DNA from: Streptomyces marispadix
GTDB taxonomy: Bacteria > Actinomycetota > Actinomycetes > Streptomycetales > Streptomycetaceae
Direction of reading: 5' to 3'
Assembly (NCBI RefSeq): GCF_022524345.1
Contig: NZ_JAKWJU010000002.1
Location: forward strand, 2,356,001 to 2,420,000
DNA length: 64,000 nt
The notes below the pieces were generated by a model. It was not told the DNA's origin. It was given only the letters and a program-made list of their open reading frames with translations, and searched no databases. The translations under genes and the position numbers were made by a program. Positions 47,413 through 56,308 of this stretch are shown here, in pieces. How positions within the stretch are numbered: the stretch's first letter is position 1; every line of letters starts with the position of its first letter.

Positions 47413-50400
47413 GTGACTGAGGACGCCGCTCACCGCCCCTATCTGCGCTTTCCCCATCTCAGCGGCGACCTGGTGTGCTTCGTCGCGGAGGACGACGTAT
47501 GGGTCGCACCGCTGGCTCCGGGGGACGGCGGCACCGGTCCGGGTGGCGGAGGGGACCGGAGCAGAGACAACAGCGGAGGGGACCGGAGCCAAGGCCACGA
47601 CGGAGGGCACCGGAGCCAAGGCCACGACGGAGGGGACCGGGGCCGTGCCTGGCGGCTGACCGCCGATCGCACCCGTGTGAGCTGTCCACGGTTCTCGCCT
47701 GACGGTGGACGGATCGCCTTCACCTCGTGGCGGAGCCTGGACCCTGAGGTCCATCTCGTTCCCGTGGACGGCGGCACCGCCCGCCGTATGACGTACTGGG
47801 GCGCCCCGCAGGCGCGAGTGTGCGGCTGGACGCCGGAGGGAGACGTGCTGGCCGTCTCCTCGCACGAGCAGCCGTTCCATTACCGGACCTGGTCGTACCG
47901 CCTTCCCACCGACGGCAGCCCCGGCAGCCGCCTCCCCTGGGGACCCGTGGCGGACATCGCGGTCGCCGAACTCGACGGCGCACGCCGCACGCTGCTGCTG
48001 ACGGGCAAGCCCCCGCACGATCCCGCGTCCTGGAAGCGCTACCGGGGCGGCGCCACCGGGCGGCTGTGGCTGCACGGCGAGCGGCTGCTGCCGGAGTTGG
48101 AGGGCCACCTCGACTCGGTGATGTTCGTGGGGCACGACGCGCGCATCGCCTTCCTCTCCGACCACGAGGGCGTCGGCAATCTCTACTCCTGCCGCCCCGA
48201 CGGCACCGATCTGCGGCGTCACACCGATCACGAGGACTTCTACGCCCGCAACGCCTCGACCGACGGCCACCGCGTCGTCTACCAGTGCGGAGGCGATCTG
48301 TGGCTCGTCGACGACTTCTCACCGTCCGGGAGTCCGCGGCGTCTGAACGTCACGCTGGGCGGCCCGCGCACCGGGCGCCGCCCCTACCAGATCCCGGCCG
48401 CGGCGAATCTCGACGCGCTCGCCGTGGACACGACCGGACGCGCCAGCGCGGTGTGCGTACGCGGCAGCCTCTACTGGCTCACGCACCGGGACGGCCCGGC
48501 ACGTGCGGTCGCCGACACCCCGGGTGTGCGTGTACGGATGCCGGTCATGCTCGGCGGCACCGGGAAGGTCGCATACGTGACGGATGCGGAAGGCGAGGAC
48601 GCCGTCGAGATCCAGGACCTGCCTCGGGCGACGCGTACGTACCCGCCGCGGCGGATCGCGACGGGACTGCTGGGGCGCGTCCGCGAGTTGGCCGCGTCGC
48701 CCGACGGGCGGACGCTGGCGGTCGCGTCGCACGACGGGCGGCTGCTGCTGCTCGATGTGGAAGAGGGCGGCGAGGAGTCCGGACCGGACGCGGGGGAAGG
48801 AACCGCCGAGACGGGGGCCGGGTCCGGGACAGGAGCCGCGGACCCGGTCGTCGAGGAGCTGGTCCGTTCCGGCAACGGGCCCGTGCACGATCTGTCCTTC
48901 TCCCCGGACTCCCGCTGGCTGACCTGGGCGCACCCGGGCGTCGGCCGTTCCCTCAGCCACATCAAGATCGCCAGGCTCGACGAGTCCCGAGGCGCCGGCG
49001 AGCCCCGTACCCGAATCGACGTCACCGACGGCCGCTTCGAGGACGAGCAGCCGGTCTTCACCCGGGACGGCCGCTATCTGGCGTTCCTCTCCTGGCGCGG
49101 CTTCGACCCCGTCTACGACGTGCACACCGGCGATCTGTCGTTCCCGCTGGGCTGCCGCCCGTATCTCGTACCGCTGTCGAGCGCGACCCCCTCCCCCTTC
49201 GCGCTCTCCCCCGAGGGACGTCCGGCAGCGGGCGGTCTCGACCCCGTGCCCGCCGGCGGCGAGGAGACCCCGTACCCCGGTGGCGAGGAAGGCCCCGTTC
49301 TGGTGGAGGCGGAGGGGCTGGCCAGCAGGGTGACGCCCTTCCCGGTCACGGCCTCCAAGTACTCGGCGCTGGCGCCGGTGAGCGGTGGCGGGCTGATCTG
49401 GCTGCGCTATCCGATCTCGGGAGCGCTCGGCGAGACGTTCGCCAATCCGGCCGACACCTCGGGCCGCCCGACTCTGGAGCACTTCGACCCGGCGACGGCG
49501 AAGCTCACCGAACTCAGCGAGGACGTCGACTGGTTCTCGCTCAGCGGCGACGGTACGAGGCTCGTCGTCAACGACGACGGCGAACTGCGGGCGGTGCCCG
49601 CCGCCGAAGTCGCCGAGGAGGAGACGACGACGTGGATCGACCTGCGGCGCGTGCTGCACGACGTCGATCCGGCCGCCGAGTGGCGGCAGGCGTACGAGGA
49701 AGCGGGCCGCATCGTGCGGGCGTACTTCTGGGAGCCGCGGATGTGCGGCATCGACTGGGCGGCCGTACTCGACCAGTACCGTCCGCTGGTGCGCCGGGTG
49801 GCGTCGCCTGACGAGTTCGCCGACCTGCTGCGCGAGATCCTCGGCGAACTGGGCACCTCGCACGCCGACGTCGTGCCCGCGCGGCGCGACGAAGGCCCGT
49901 CCCACTACCAGCGGCCCATCGGGCTGCTCGGCGCCGACCTCGCGCGCACGCCGTCCGGGGAATGGCACCTCCAGCGCATCCTGCCGGGCGACTCCTCCGA
50001 CTCCAAGGCGCGTTCGCCGCTCGCGGGCACGGGCGTACGGGAAGGCGCGGTGCTCACCCACGTCGACGGCCGGAAGGTCGACCCGGTGGCCGGGCCGTGG
50101 CCGCTGCTGGCCGCCGCGGGCGGCACGACCGTCGAACTCGGCATCGCCCAGCCGGAGTCAGAGCCGGGGCCCGAGCCGGAGCTGTACCGAGACGGGCGGC
50201 CCACGCGCCGGGTGGCCGTGCTCCCGCTCGTGGACGACCGTGCCCTTCGCTACCAGGACTGGGTCGCGCGACGGCGGGAGGTCGTAAGGGAGCTGAGCGA
50301 CGGGCGGTGCGGCTATCTGCACATCCCGGACATGGGCGGCTCGGGCTGGGCCCAGTTCAACCGGGATCTGCGGATGGAGGTGTCCCGTCCCGCCCTGCTC

Positions 50401-50931
50401 ATCGACGTACGGGGCAACGCGGGAGGGCACATCAGCGAGCTGGTGGTCGAGACGCTGACCCGCACCATCCTCGGCTGGGACCTCACACGCGACGCACAGC
50501 CCGTCAGCTACGCGGGCAACGCGCCACGCGGCCCGATCGTCGCGCTCGCCGACGAGATGACCTCCTCCGACGGGGACATGATCACCGCGGCGTTCCGGCT
50601 GCTCGGCCTGGGACCGGTGGTCGGCGCCCGCACCTGGGGCGGCGTGGTCGGTGTGACGGGACGACACCGGCTCGTGGACGGGACGACCATCACGGTGCCG
50701 ATGCACGCCGCCTGGTTCGACGCGTACGGATGGTCGGTGGAGAACCACGGCATCGCACCGGACATCGAGGCGGTGCGTTCGCCGGTGGACTGGGCGGAGG
50801 GCCGTCCGTCGGTGCTGGAGAAGGCCGTACGGACCGCCCTCGAACTGCTGGAACGCCACCCGGCGGCCGTCCCGCCGGACTATGCGCGGGTGCCGGATCT
50901 GAGCCGCCCTTCGCTGCCGCCGCGAGGCTGA
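47413..50931 (+). CDS. Tricorn protease homolog
   Basis: The 1172-residue self-compartmentalising protease degrades peptides released by the proteasome or other proteases. It has N-terminal beta-propeller blades (LTADRTRVSCPRFSPDGGRIAFTS, WLTWAHPGVGRSLSHIKIA), a helical C1 domain, a PDZ domain (GVREGAVLTHVDGRKVDP) and a C-terminal tail-protease domain (LIDVRGNAGGHISELVVETL; nucleophile Ser in TSSDGDM). The GTG at 47413 is supported by AGGGGG. The first propeller blade is interrupted by repeats (47548-47640) encoding GGDRSQGHD-type units. An acidic stretch (~residues 455-475) is also low-complexity. Confidence 0.93.
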   Translation: MTEDAAHRPYLRFPHLSGDLVCFVAEDDVWVAPLAPGDGGTGPGGGGDRSRDNSGGDRSQGHDGGHRSQGHDGGDRGRAWRLTADRTRVSCPRFSPDGGRIAFTSWRSLDPEVHLVPVDGGTARRMTYWGAPQARVCGWTPEGDVLAVSSHEQPFHYRTWSYRLPTDGSPGSRLPWGPVADIAVAELDGARRTLLLTGKPPHDPASWKRYRGGATGRLWLHGERLLPELEGHLDSVMFVGHDARIAFLSDHEGVGNLYSCRPDGTDLRRHTDHEDFYARNASTDGHRVVYQCGGDLWLVDDFSPSGSPRRLNVTLGGPRTGRRPYQIPAAANLDALAVDTTGRASAVCVRGSLYWLTHRDGPARAVADTPGVRVRMPVMLGGTGKVAYVTDAEGEDAVEIQDLPRATRTYPPRRIATGLLGRVRELAASPDGRTLAVASHDGRLLLLDVEEGGEESGPDAGEGTAETGAGSGTGAADPVVEELVRSGNGPVHDLSFSPDSRWLTWAHPGVGRSLSHIKIARLDESRGAGEPRTRIDVTDGRFEDEQPVFTRDGRYLAFLSWRGFDPVYDVHTGDLSFPLGCRPYLVPLSSATPSPFALSPEGRPAAGGLDPVPAGGEETPYPGGEEGPVLVEAEGLASRVTPFPVTASKYSALAPVSGGGLIWLRYPISGALGETFANPADTSGRPTLEHFDPATAKLTELSEDVDWFSLSGDGTRLVVNDDGELRAVPAAEVAEEETTTWIDLRRVLHDVDPAAEWRQAYEEAGRIVRAYFWEPRMCGIDWAAVLDQYRPLVRRVASPDEFADLLREILGELGTSHADVVPARRDEGPSHYQRPIGLLGADLARTPSGEWHLQRILPGDSSDSKARSPLAGTGVREGAVLTHVDGRKVDPVAGPWPLLAAAGGTTVELGIAQPESEPGPEPELYRDGRPTRRVAVLPLVDDRALRYQDWVARRREVVRELSDGRCGYLHIPDMGGSGWAQFNRDLRMEVSRPALLIDVRGNAGGHISELVVETLTRTILGWDLTRDAQPVSYAGNAPRGPIVALADEMTSSDGDMITAAFRLLGLGPVVGARTWGGVVGVTGRHRLVDGTTITVPMHAAWFDAYGWSVENHGIAPDIEAVRSPVDWAEGRPSVLEKAVRTALELLERHPAAVPPDYARVPDLSRPSLPPRG
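47548..47640 (+). repeat. 27-bp tandem repeat inside the tricorn gene
   Basis: Three full units start at 47548, 47575 and 47602, with a partial fourth at 47629. Each encodes nine residues of the GGDRS-QGHD type, so copy number changes stay in frame. It lies in a surface loop of the first propeller. Confidence 0.9.
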
Positions 50932-50990
50932 ATCGGTGGCTGCCGCCGCGAGGCTGATTCGGACGCTGCCGCCGCGAAGGTGAACGGGGC
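50913..50990 (+). repeat. 26-bp tandem repeat x3 spanning the tricorn stop codon
   Basis: Units begin at 50913, 50939 and 50965, each starting GCTGCCGCCGCGA. The first contains the end of the coding sequence and its TGA (50929-50931). Two CCCTCGGCTTCGG copies follow in 51050-51085 near the end of the convergent SDR gene. Confidence 0.9.
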
Positions 50991-51108
50991 GCTGCCCTCG
51001 GGCAGTTGAGCCGGGGGCGGCGAACGAGAGCGAGGGGCGCGCCCGTCGGACGTGCCCCTCGGCTTCGGCCCCTCGGCTTCGGCGCCTGAGCCCTCCTCGG
51101 GGCGGGGC

Positions 51109-51999
51109 CTACCTCCTGGCCGCGCGCTCCTCCTCGTCGGCCGCGCCCCCCGCGCCCACCAGCCCGGTACGGGAGTCGCCCTCGGCGAGGCGGGGCTCGA
51201 AGCGGCGCATCTCGCGCTGCCCCACGGTGCCGATGACGGGCGGCAGATAGCCGCGGACGCCCTGCATGCCGCGCAGCCACCACTGCCCGTACACATGACG
51301 GGAGCGGCGCTCGATCCCGGCCACGATGCGGTCCACGGACGGGCCCAGCGGATAGGTGCGGTTCGCGGGCCAGGGGAGCCGCTTGCGCAGGTCGCGCATG
51401 ACGTCGTCCTCGTCGGCGCCGCGCACCATGTCGGTGTCGGTCCAGGAGAGATAGCCGACGCCGACCCTCACGCCCTTGTGGGCGACCTCCGCACTGAGGC
51501 AGTGCGCGAACGCCTCGACGCCCGACTTGGACGCGCAGTACGCGCTCATCATCGGCGCCGGTGTGATCGCGGCGAGGGAGGCGATCTGGAGGAAGTAGCC
51601 GCGGGAGGCGATGAGCCGGGGAAGGAAGGCACGTGCGGTGGCGGCGCTGCCGAGGAGGTTGACCTCGATGACGCGGCGCCACGAGACGGGATCGGAGTTG
51701 GTGAACGGACCGCCGCTGGCGACGCCCGCGTTGGCCACCACGATGTCGACCTTGCCGAAGCGCTCCCCGACCTCGTCCGCGATGCGCGTCATCGCCTCGT
51801 GGTCGGTGACGTCGCCGTGCCAGTGAGCGGACTCCGTGCGCAGAGAGTCACTCACCTTCCTCAACTCTTCCGGTTCCAGGCCGATCAGGGCGACCTTGGC
51901 GCCCTGCGCGGAGAGCTTCCGCGCCAGCAGCTCGCCCACCCCGCGGGCCGCTCCGGTGACGACCGCGACCTGGCCCTGCAGGCTCCGACGACGGCTCAC
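51109..51999 (-). CDS. SDR-family oxidoreductase of the FMO operon
   Basis: The 296-residue protein has VAVVTGAARGVGELLARKLSAQG, GDVTDHEAM, VVANAGVASGG, the catalytic Ser in LQIASLAAI, AYCASKSGVEAF and a C-terminal extension of ~60 residues with WWLRGMQGVRGYLPP. The GTG at 51999 follows AGAAGGAGGAGACCCC, a very strong ribosome-binding site. It is the last gene of FMO-hydrolase-SDR. The same three activities occur together in the mycobacterial mymA operon; function here is inferred only. Confidence 0.9.
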   Translation of the reverse strand: MSRRRSLQGQVAVVTGAARGVGELLARKLSAQGAKVALIGLEPEELRKVSDSLRTESAHWHGDVTDHEAMTRIADEVGERFGKVDIVVANAGVASGGPFTNSDPVSWRRVIEVNLLGSAATARAFLPRLIASRGYFLQIASLAAITPAPMMSAYCASKSGVEAFAHCLSAEVAHKGVRVGVGYLSWTDTDMVRGADEDDVMRDLRKRLPWPANRTYPLGPSVDRIVAGIERRSRHVYGQWWLRGMQGVRGYLPPVIGTVGQREMRRFEPRLAEGDSRTGLVGAGGAADEEERAARR

Positions 52000-53050
52000 G
52001 GGGTCTCCTCCTTCTCCCGGGTACGGGTGTCGGCTTCGTTCTTGGTGCTCGTAGGGCTCGTTGGGCCGCCGCCGGGCCGGCTGGGCTCGTGGCGGTGTCC
52101 GTGTCCGTCCCCGCTGCCGGTTGCGCGCTAGCCGCGAGGTGTTCCCGTACGAGCCTGCGCAGCACCCCGGTCACCTCCGACGGAGTCTCCACGGGTGTCA
52201 TGTGCCCACGGCGCGGCAGCTCGTGGAAGCCGGTGCAGCGGGGCAGCGCGTCGGCCAGCTCATGAGCGAGGGCGGGCGGAGTCAGCCGGTCGGCGGTGCC
52301 CGTGATCACCTCGGTGGGAGCGCTGATCGCGGACACCCTCTCCGCGATGTCCAGCTTCGCGAGCATCGCGCCCCAGGCCCCGCGCTCTCGCGGCCGGCAG
52401 GCGTGCACGACGCGGGCGACGGCCTCGACCTGCTCGGGCGGCGAATCCGGGCCCATCGTGCCGTACTTCAGCGCCTTCCTGGTCAGCGGTGTCACGGGCC
52501 CGAGCGGCAGCTTCGACAGCAGCAGGAAGCGGTGCGCACGCTCGCGTCCCCGCTCCGAACGCAGCGGTATGACGCGTGCCGAGGCCGTCAGCCGGTGCGC
52601 ACCGGTGTTGCACAGCAGCACGGCCGCCGCCCGCTCACGCAGTTCGGGCCTCCCGGACGCGGCTATGAGCGTCATCGCACCCATGGAGTGGCCGCCCAGC
52701 ACCGCTCGTTCGCCCGGCTTGAGGGCGGTGTCCAGTACGGCGCACAGATCGTCGGCGAGGGCGTCAGGGCGGTAGGTGTGCGCGGCGGTGCCCGGTGAAC
52801 GGCCGTGGCCGCGCTGGTCGTAGGCGATCACCCGGTGGCCGCTCGCGGTCAGCTCCCTGATGACGGCGGCCCAGAAGGCCGTGGAGCATGTCCAGCCGTG
52901 TATCAAGACCACCGCCGGGTCCGTGTCGTGCCCGTGGACCTCGACGTGGAGCCTCGCGCCGTCGGCGGAGGTGGCCGTCAACTCCCTTGCGGCGGGCGGC
53001 GGATCGTAGGGTCCCGGTGTCCTGCCCATGGACGCGGTCAGACGTGCCAT
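51848..53050 (-). CDS. Alpha/beta hydrolase overlapping the next gene by 152 bp
   Basis: The ~300-residue hydrolase core has VVLIHGWTCSTAFW, nucleophile elbow LGGHSMGAMT, Asp in GTADRLTPP and His in PRRGHMTPVE. Its ATG at 53050 overlaps the FMO stop (TGATG). After residue ~305 the frame does not stop but runs through 50 Arg/Pro/Gly-rich residues inside the SDR coding sequence. The real end may be near 52000 if a stop was lost by a small indel; as read, the overlap is 152 bp. The substrate is unknown, possibly the ester made by the FMO. Confidence 0.88.
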   Translation of the reverse strand: MARLTASMGRTPGPYDPPPAARELTATSADGARLHVEVHGHDTDPAVVLIHGWTCSTAFWAAVIRELTASGHRVIAYDQRGHGRSPGTAAHTYRPDALADDLCAVLDTALKPGERAVLGGHSMGAMTLIAASGRPELRERAAAVLLCNTGAHRLTASARVIPLRSERGRERAHRFLLLSKLPLGPVTPLTRKALKYGTMGPDSPPEQVEAVARVVHACRPRERGAWGAMLAKLDIAERVSAISAPTEVITGTADRLTPPALAHELADALPRCTGFHELPRRGHMTPVETPSEVTGVLRRLVREHLAASAQPAAGTDTDTATSPAGPAAAQRALRAPRTKPTPVPGRRRRPREPSSEPAGPGRGRHRSGPRGGRAAGAEALRAGRQGRPDRPGTGRVEEGE

Positions 53051-54726
53051 CAGCCCTCCTCCGCCGCGTGGAAGGCGGCCGTGGCCGCGCTGCGTCCGGA
53101 CTTGCCCGGCACGGCCCCGGTGCTGCGGGCCGTCGCGGTGCGTGCGCCCTTCGAACGACCGGCCCCGTTACGGGAGTCGGCGCTCCCGGCATTCGCGGCA
53201 CGGGAGCCGTCGCCTCCGGCGGCAGGGCCTGGGGGCGCCGGCTGCCGTCGCACCTCGTACTCCTCAAGCCGCACCTCCCTGGTGACCTTGCGGAACTCGG
53301 AGGTGGTGCCCGGCCAGACCGTGGTGTTACGGCCGTTGGCGTCGAGGTACCAGCTGTCGCAGCCGGTGTTCCACACGCTGCGCCGCATCCGGTCCTGGAT
53401 GTGGCGGTTCCAGGCGGTGACGGCCTCGGGGCGGGCGTCGAAGGCGACCTTGCCCGCCTCGCCACCGAGCGTCTCCAGCTTCTTGACGTAGTCGACCATG
53501 TAGTTGAGCTGCGCTTCGATGATGAGGATCATCGAGCTGTTGCCCAGGCCGGTGTTGGGGCCGATGACGGTCATGAAGTTGGGGAAGCCGCTGGCGGAAC
53601 AGCCGCGCAGCGCCTCCATCCCCTCCGCCCAGGACTCGGCGAGCGTCATGCCGTTCGCGCCCTTGACGCGCTGTGCGATCGGCATGTCCGTCACATGGAA
53701 GCCCGTGCCGAAGATGATCGCGTCCACCTCTGCCTCGGTGCCGTCCGACGCCACGAGGGTGTTGCCGCGGATCTCCTTCAGACCGGACGCCACAAGCTCG
53801 GTGTTGGGCTTGGCGAGCGCCGGATAGTAGTCGTTGGAGAGCAGTATCCGCTTGCACCCGATGCGGTAGTCGGGGGTGAGCTTGCGCCGCATCACGGGGT
53901 CCTTCACGGCGCGCTTCATATGGCTCGTGGCGAGCCCTTCGATGAGGCCCAGCATCTTCGGGTGCTTGGCGAAAGCCGAGACCTGCAACTCCCTTATGCC
54001 CCAGAGGATCTGACGCCTCAGATAGCGCGTGGCGGGCACCCTGGCGTGCAGCTTGCGCTCCAGGGCGCTGATCTCGCGGTCGGCCCTGGGCATCACCCAT
54101 GCCGGGGTGCGCTGGAAGAGGGTGAGCCGTCCGACCTTCGGCTGGATCGCGGGTACGACCTGGATCGCGGAGGCGCCCGTGCCGATGACGGCCACGCGCT
54201 TGCCGCGCAGGTCGTAGTCGTGGTCCCAGCGGGAGGTGTGGAAGACCTTGCCCCCGAAGCCCTCAAGACCGGGGATGTCGGGGATCTTGGCGTCGGAGAG
54301 CGGTCCGGTCGCGTTGACGACGAAGTCGGCGGTCAGCCGGTCGCCTCCGGTGGTTGCGATGGTCCAGTGCAGCTCCTCCGGGTCCCAGCTCATCAGCTCG
54401 ACCTCGGAGTCGAAGCGGATGTGCTGCCGCAGCCCGAAGTTGTCCGCTACGTCCTCCAGGTAGGCGCGGATGTGCTCCTGGCCCGAAAAGGTGCGCGGCC
54501 ACTCGGGGTTGGGCGCGAAGGAGAAGGAGTACAGATGCGACGGGACGTCGCAGGCGCATCCCGGATAGGTGTTGTCGTGCCAGGTGCCTCCGACCGCCTT
54601 GCGGCGTTCGAGGACGACGAAGTCGGTGACTCCGGCGCGGCGCAGCCGTACGGCGGCCCCCAGGCCGCCGAATCCGGATCCGATCACCGCCACCCTTACG
54701 TGCTCGTGCTCGCGCTCGGCCGCCAT
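53050..54726 (-). CDS. Flavin-containing monooxygenase (Baeyer-Villiger type)
   Basis: The 558-residue protein has the FAD motif VAVIGSGFGGLGAAV, the NADPH motif VAVIGTGASAIQVV and the BVMO-type fingerprint between them, FHTSRWDHD. It would oxygenate a ketone or heteroatom. The ATG at 54726 has GGAGG 7 nt upstream and is preferred over GTG 54795, which lies inside the operator-like repeats. A ~65-residue Ala/Gly/Ser tail follows the domain. It leads an operon with a hydrolase and an SDR, and is divergent from a MerR regulator. Confidence 0.93.
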   Translation of the reverse strand: MAAEREHEHVRVAVIGSGFGGLGAAVRLRRAGVTDFVVLERRKAVGGTWHDNTYPGCACDVPSHLYSFSFAPNPEWPRTFSGQEHIRAYLEDVADNFGLRQHIRFDSEVELMSWDPEELHWTIATTGGDRLTADFVVNATGPLSDAKIPDIPGLEGFGGKVFHTSRWDHDYDLRGKRVAVIGTGASAIQVVPAIQPKVGRLTLFQRTPAWVMPRADREISALERKLHARVPATRYLRRQILWGIRELQVSAFAKHPKMLGLIEGLATSHMKRAVKDPVMRRKLTPDYRIGCKRILLSNDYYPALAKPNTELVASGLKEIRGNTLVASDGTEAEVDAIIFGTGFHVTDMPIAQRVKGANGMTLAESWAEGMEALRGCSASGFPNFMTVIGPNTGLGNSSMILIIEAQLNYMVDYVKKLETLGGEAGKVAFDARPEAVTAWNRHIQDRMRRSVWNTGCDSWYLDANGRNTTVWPGTTSEFRKVTREVRLEEYEVRRQPAPPGPAAGGDGSRAANAGSADSRNGAGRSKGARTATARSTGAVPGKSGRSAATAAFHAAEEG

Positions 54727-54754
54727 GCCGCCGCCTCCCGGGGTCCGTGCTTCC

Positions 54755-54793
54755 GCCAGTGCCTTGCCAGTTACCACGCCAGTGATTACTGGC
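54755..54793. promoter_or_regulatory. Phased GCCAGT repeats between FMO and MerR genes
   Basis: GCCAGT occurs at 54755-54760, 54766-54771 and 54778-54783, spaced 11 and 12 bp, i.e. one helical turn. The last copy pairs with ACTGGC as the perfect palindrome GCCAGTGATTACTGGC (54778-54793). It sits 30-70 nt before the FMO start and 165 nt before the MerR start, so it is a candidate MerR operator. Confidence 0.65.
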
Positions 54794-54946
54794 ACGGTTG
54801 GAGCGTAGGGCAGAGAGATACCGATGGGTAGGGGGTGCGCAAGGGAAGTTACCGCCGGTTGCAGGGTGGGGTGCGGGGGCAGGAGCCGACGGGCGGCTCA
54901 GGGCAGAGCACTGCACACAGGCGTACGGGCGCCCGATGCCCCTGGT

Positions 54947-54952
54947 TAAGCT
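54947..54952 (+). promoter_or_regulatory. Leaderless -10 box for the MerR gene
   Basis: TAAGCT lies 6 nt before the GTG start at 54959. No ribosome-binding site precedes the start. Confidence 0.4.
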
Positions 54953-54958
54953 GCCACG

Positions 54959-55912
54959 GTGACCGAGGACAGAGAGCGAGCGCGGAGTGCGGGCCAGGAG
55001 GGTCCGGGCGGGGCCGGTCACGCCGAGCCAGAGGCGCAACCGGCGGCCGGTCCGGCGGCGTCGGGAGCGGGTGCCGGAGGCGGGCGGGAGTACCGGGCCG
55101 CCGAACTGGCCGAGTCGGCCGGGATCACCACCCGCACCCTGCGCTTCTACCGCGAGCGCAAGCTGCTGCCGCCGCCGCGCCGCGAGGGGCGCGTCGCGTA
55201 CTACAACGAGCACCATCTGGCGCGGCTGCGCACCATCGCCGGGCTGCTGGAGCGCGGGCACACCCTCGGCGGCATCGCGGACCTGCTCACGGCGTTCGAA
55301 AGCGGGCGCGACAGTCACGGGACCGCAGAACTGCTCGGCCTTGAAAAGTCCATCCTGACTTCGAAGTTCGCGGAGGAGACGCCGATCCGGCTGACGCCGG
55401 AGGAGCTCGCGGACTATTACCAGGGCGAGGTCACCGTCGAGAATCTCGCCGCCTCGCTCGACATCGGCTATATCGCCGTGGACGGGGAGAAGTTCGTACA
55501 TGTCAGCCGCCGGCTGCTGGACGCTTCGTCGGAGTTGGTGAAGAAGGGCATTCCGCTCGCCGCCGTCCTCTCGGCGGGACGTGAACTGCGCAAGCAGAGC
55601 GAGGGGATCGCGGACGTATTCGTTCACCTCTTCCGTACGCATCTGCTGCCCAGGGAACAGGCCGAGGCGCCCGAAGGGCTCGACGCGGAGCGGCTGGACG
55701 ATCTGCTGACACAGCTTCGTCCGCTCGCGAAGCAGGTCGTGGAGGCCGAGTTGGGGCTGGCTCTGGACCGGCGCGTACAGGCGGAGGTCGAGCACTGGAT
55801 GTCCCAGTGCGCGTCCGGCACGAGGGCGGCCACGAACGGCGACGGGGCCGAGGCGACCGACGGGACCACAGGCGATCACGCCGCCGCGGAGGACGACTCG
55901 GCCACGGACTGA
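54959..55912 (+). CDS. MerR-family transcriptional regulator
   Basis: Residues ~42-110 form a MerR winged helix (YRAAELAESAGITTRTLRFYRERKLLPPPRREGRVAYYNEHHLARL). A ~190-residue effector domain follows (TPEELADYYQGEVTVENLAASLDIGYIAVDGEKFVHVSRRLLDAS), without a metal-binding Cys cluster. Both ends carry Ala/Gly/Glu low-complexity tails. The gene is divergent from the FMO operon and probably regulates it through the GCCAGT repeats. Length (317) is that of the large MerR regulators found next to monooxygenase genes in actinobacteria. Confidence 0.9.
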   Translation: MTEDRERARSAGQEGPGGAGHAEPEAQPAAGPAASGAGAGGGREYRAAELAESAGITTRTLRFYRERKLLPPPRREGRVAYYNEHHLARLRTIAGLLERGHTLGGIADLLTAFESGRDSHGTAELLGLEKSILTSKFAEETPIRLTPEELADYYQGEVTVENLAASLDIGYIAVDGEKFVHVSRRLLDASSELVKKGIPLAAVLSAGRELRKQSEGIADVFVHLFRTHLLPREQAEAPEGLDAERLDDLLTQLRPLAKQVVEAELGLALDRRVQAEVEHWMSQCASGTRAATNGDGAEATDGTTGDHAAAEDDSATD

Positions 55913-56308
55913 ACTACCGGGCAGCGGCCGGGCAGCGGCGCAGCGCCGCAGCTCGACTGCCCGCCCGTACGGGCAGATACGGTCATGCGATGCCCGCCCG
56001 CGGGCACGCCGGTCCCCCTCGTATTCGGCTCGCGGCCACCCGCCCCGCTGCTCAACGGGAAATTCGATCCGTCCGGTCCGCAGGCCCGGCGCAAACAAAT
56101 ACGGGCGCAACGCGCGGAGACCTCGGGACCCGATAAGGGAATTGCGCGAAGGAAGTCCCATGCCTGGTCCGGCGGGGCGTCAACTGCCGTTGGACGGTGG
56201 CGCGTTCAGAGGTCAGAATCGGCATCCGCCCCTTCGCGGCGTCTCATGCGCGGGCCGGCGGAATTACTCCGACGGCTCTCTGCCGACTCTCTTCGGATTG
56301 GACGGAAA
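55913..56308. other. Region upstream of the terpenoid-type operon
   Basis: No gene is supported in 396 nt. A locally AT-richer patch (56055-56150) may hold the promoter of the operon starting at 56309. No clear palindrome was seen. Confidence 0.4.

Noticed and set aside
48319..50061. 580-residue minus-strand frame opposite tricorn
   Set aside because: Shadow of the propeller and protease coding sequence.
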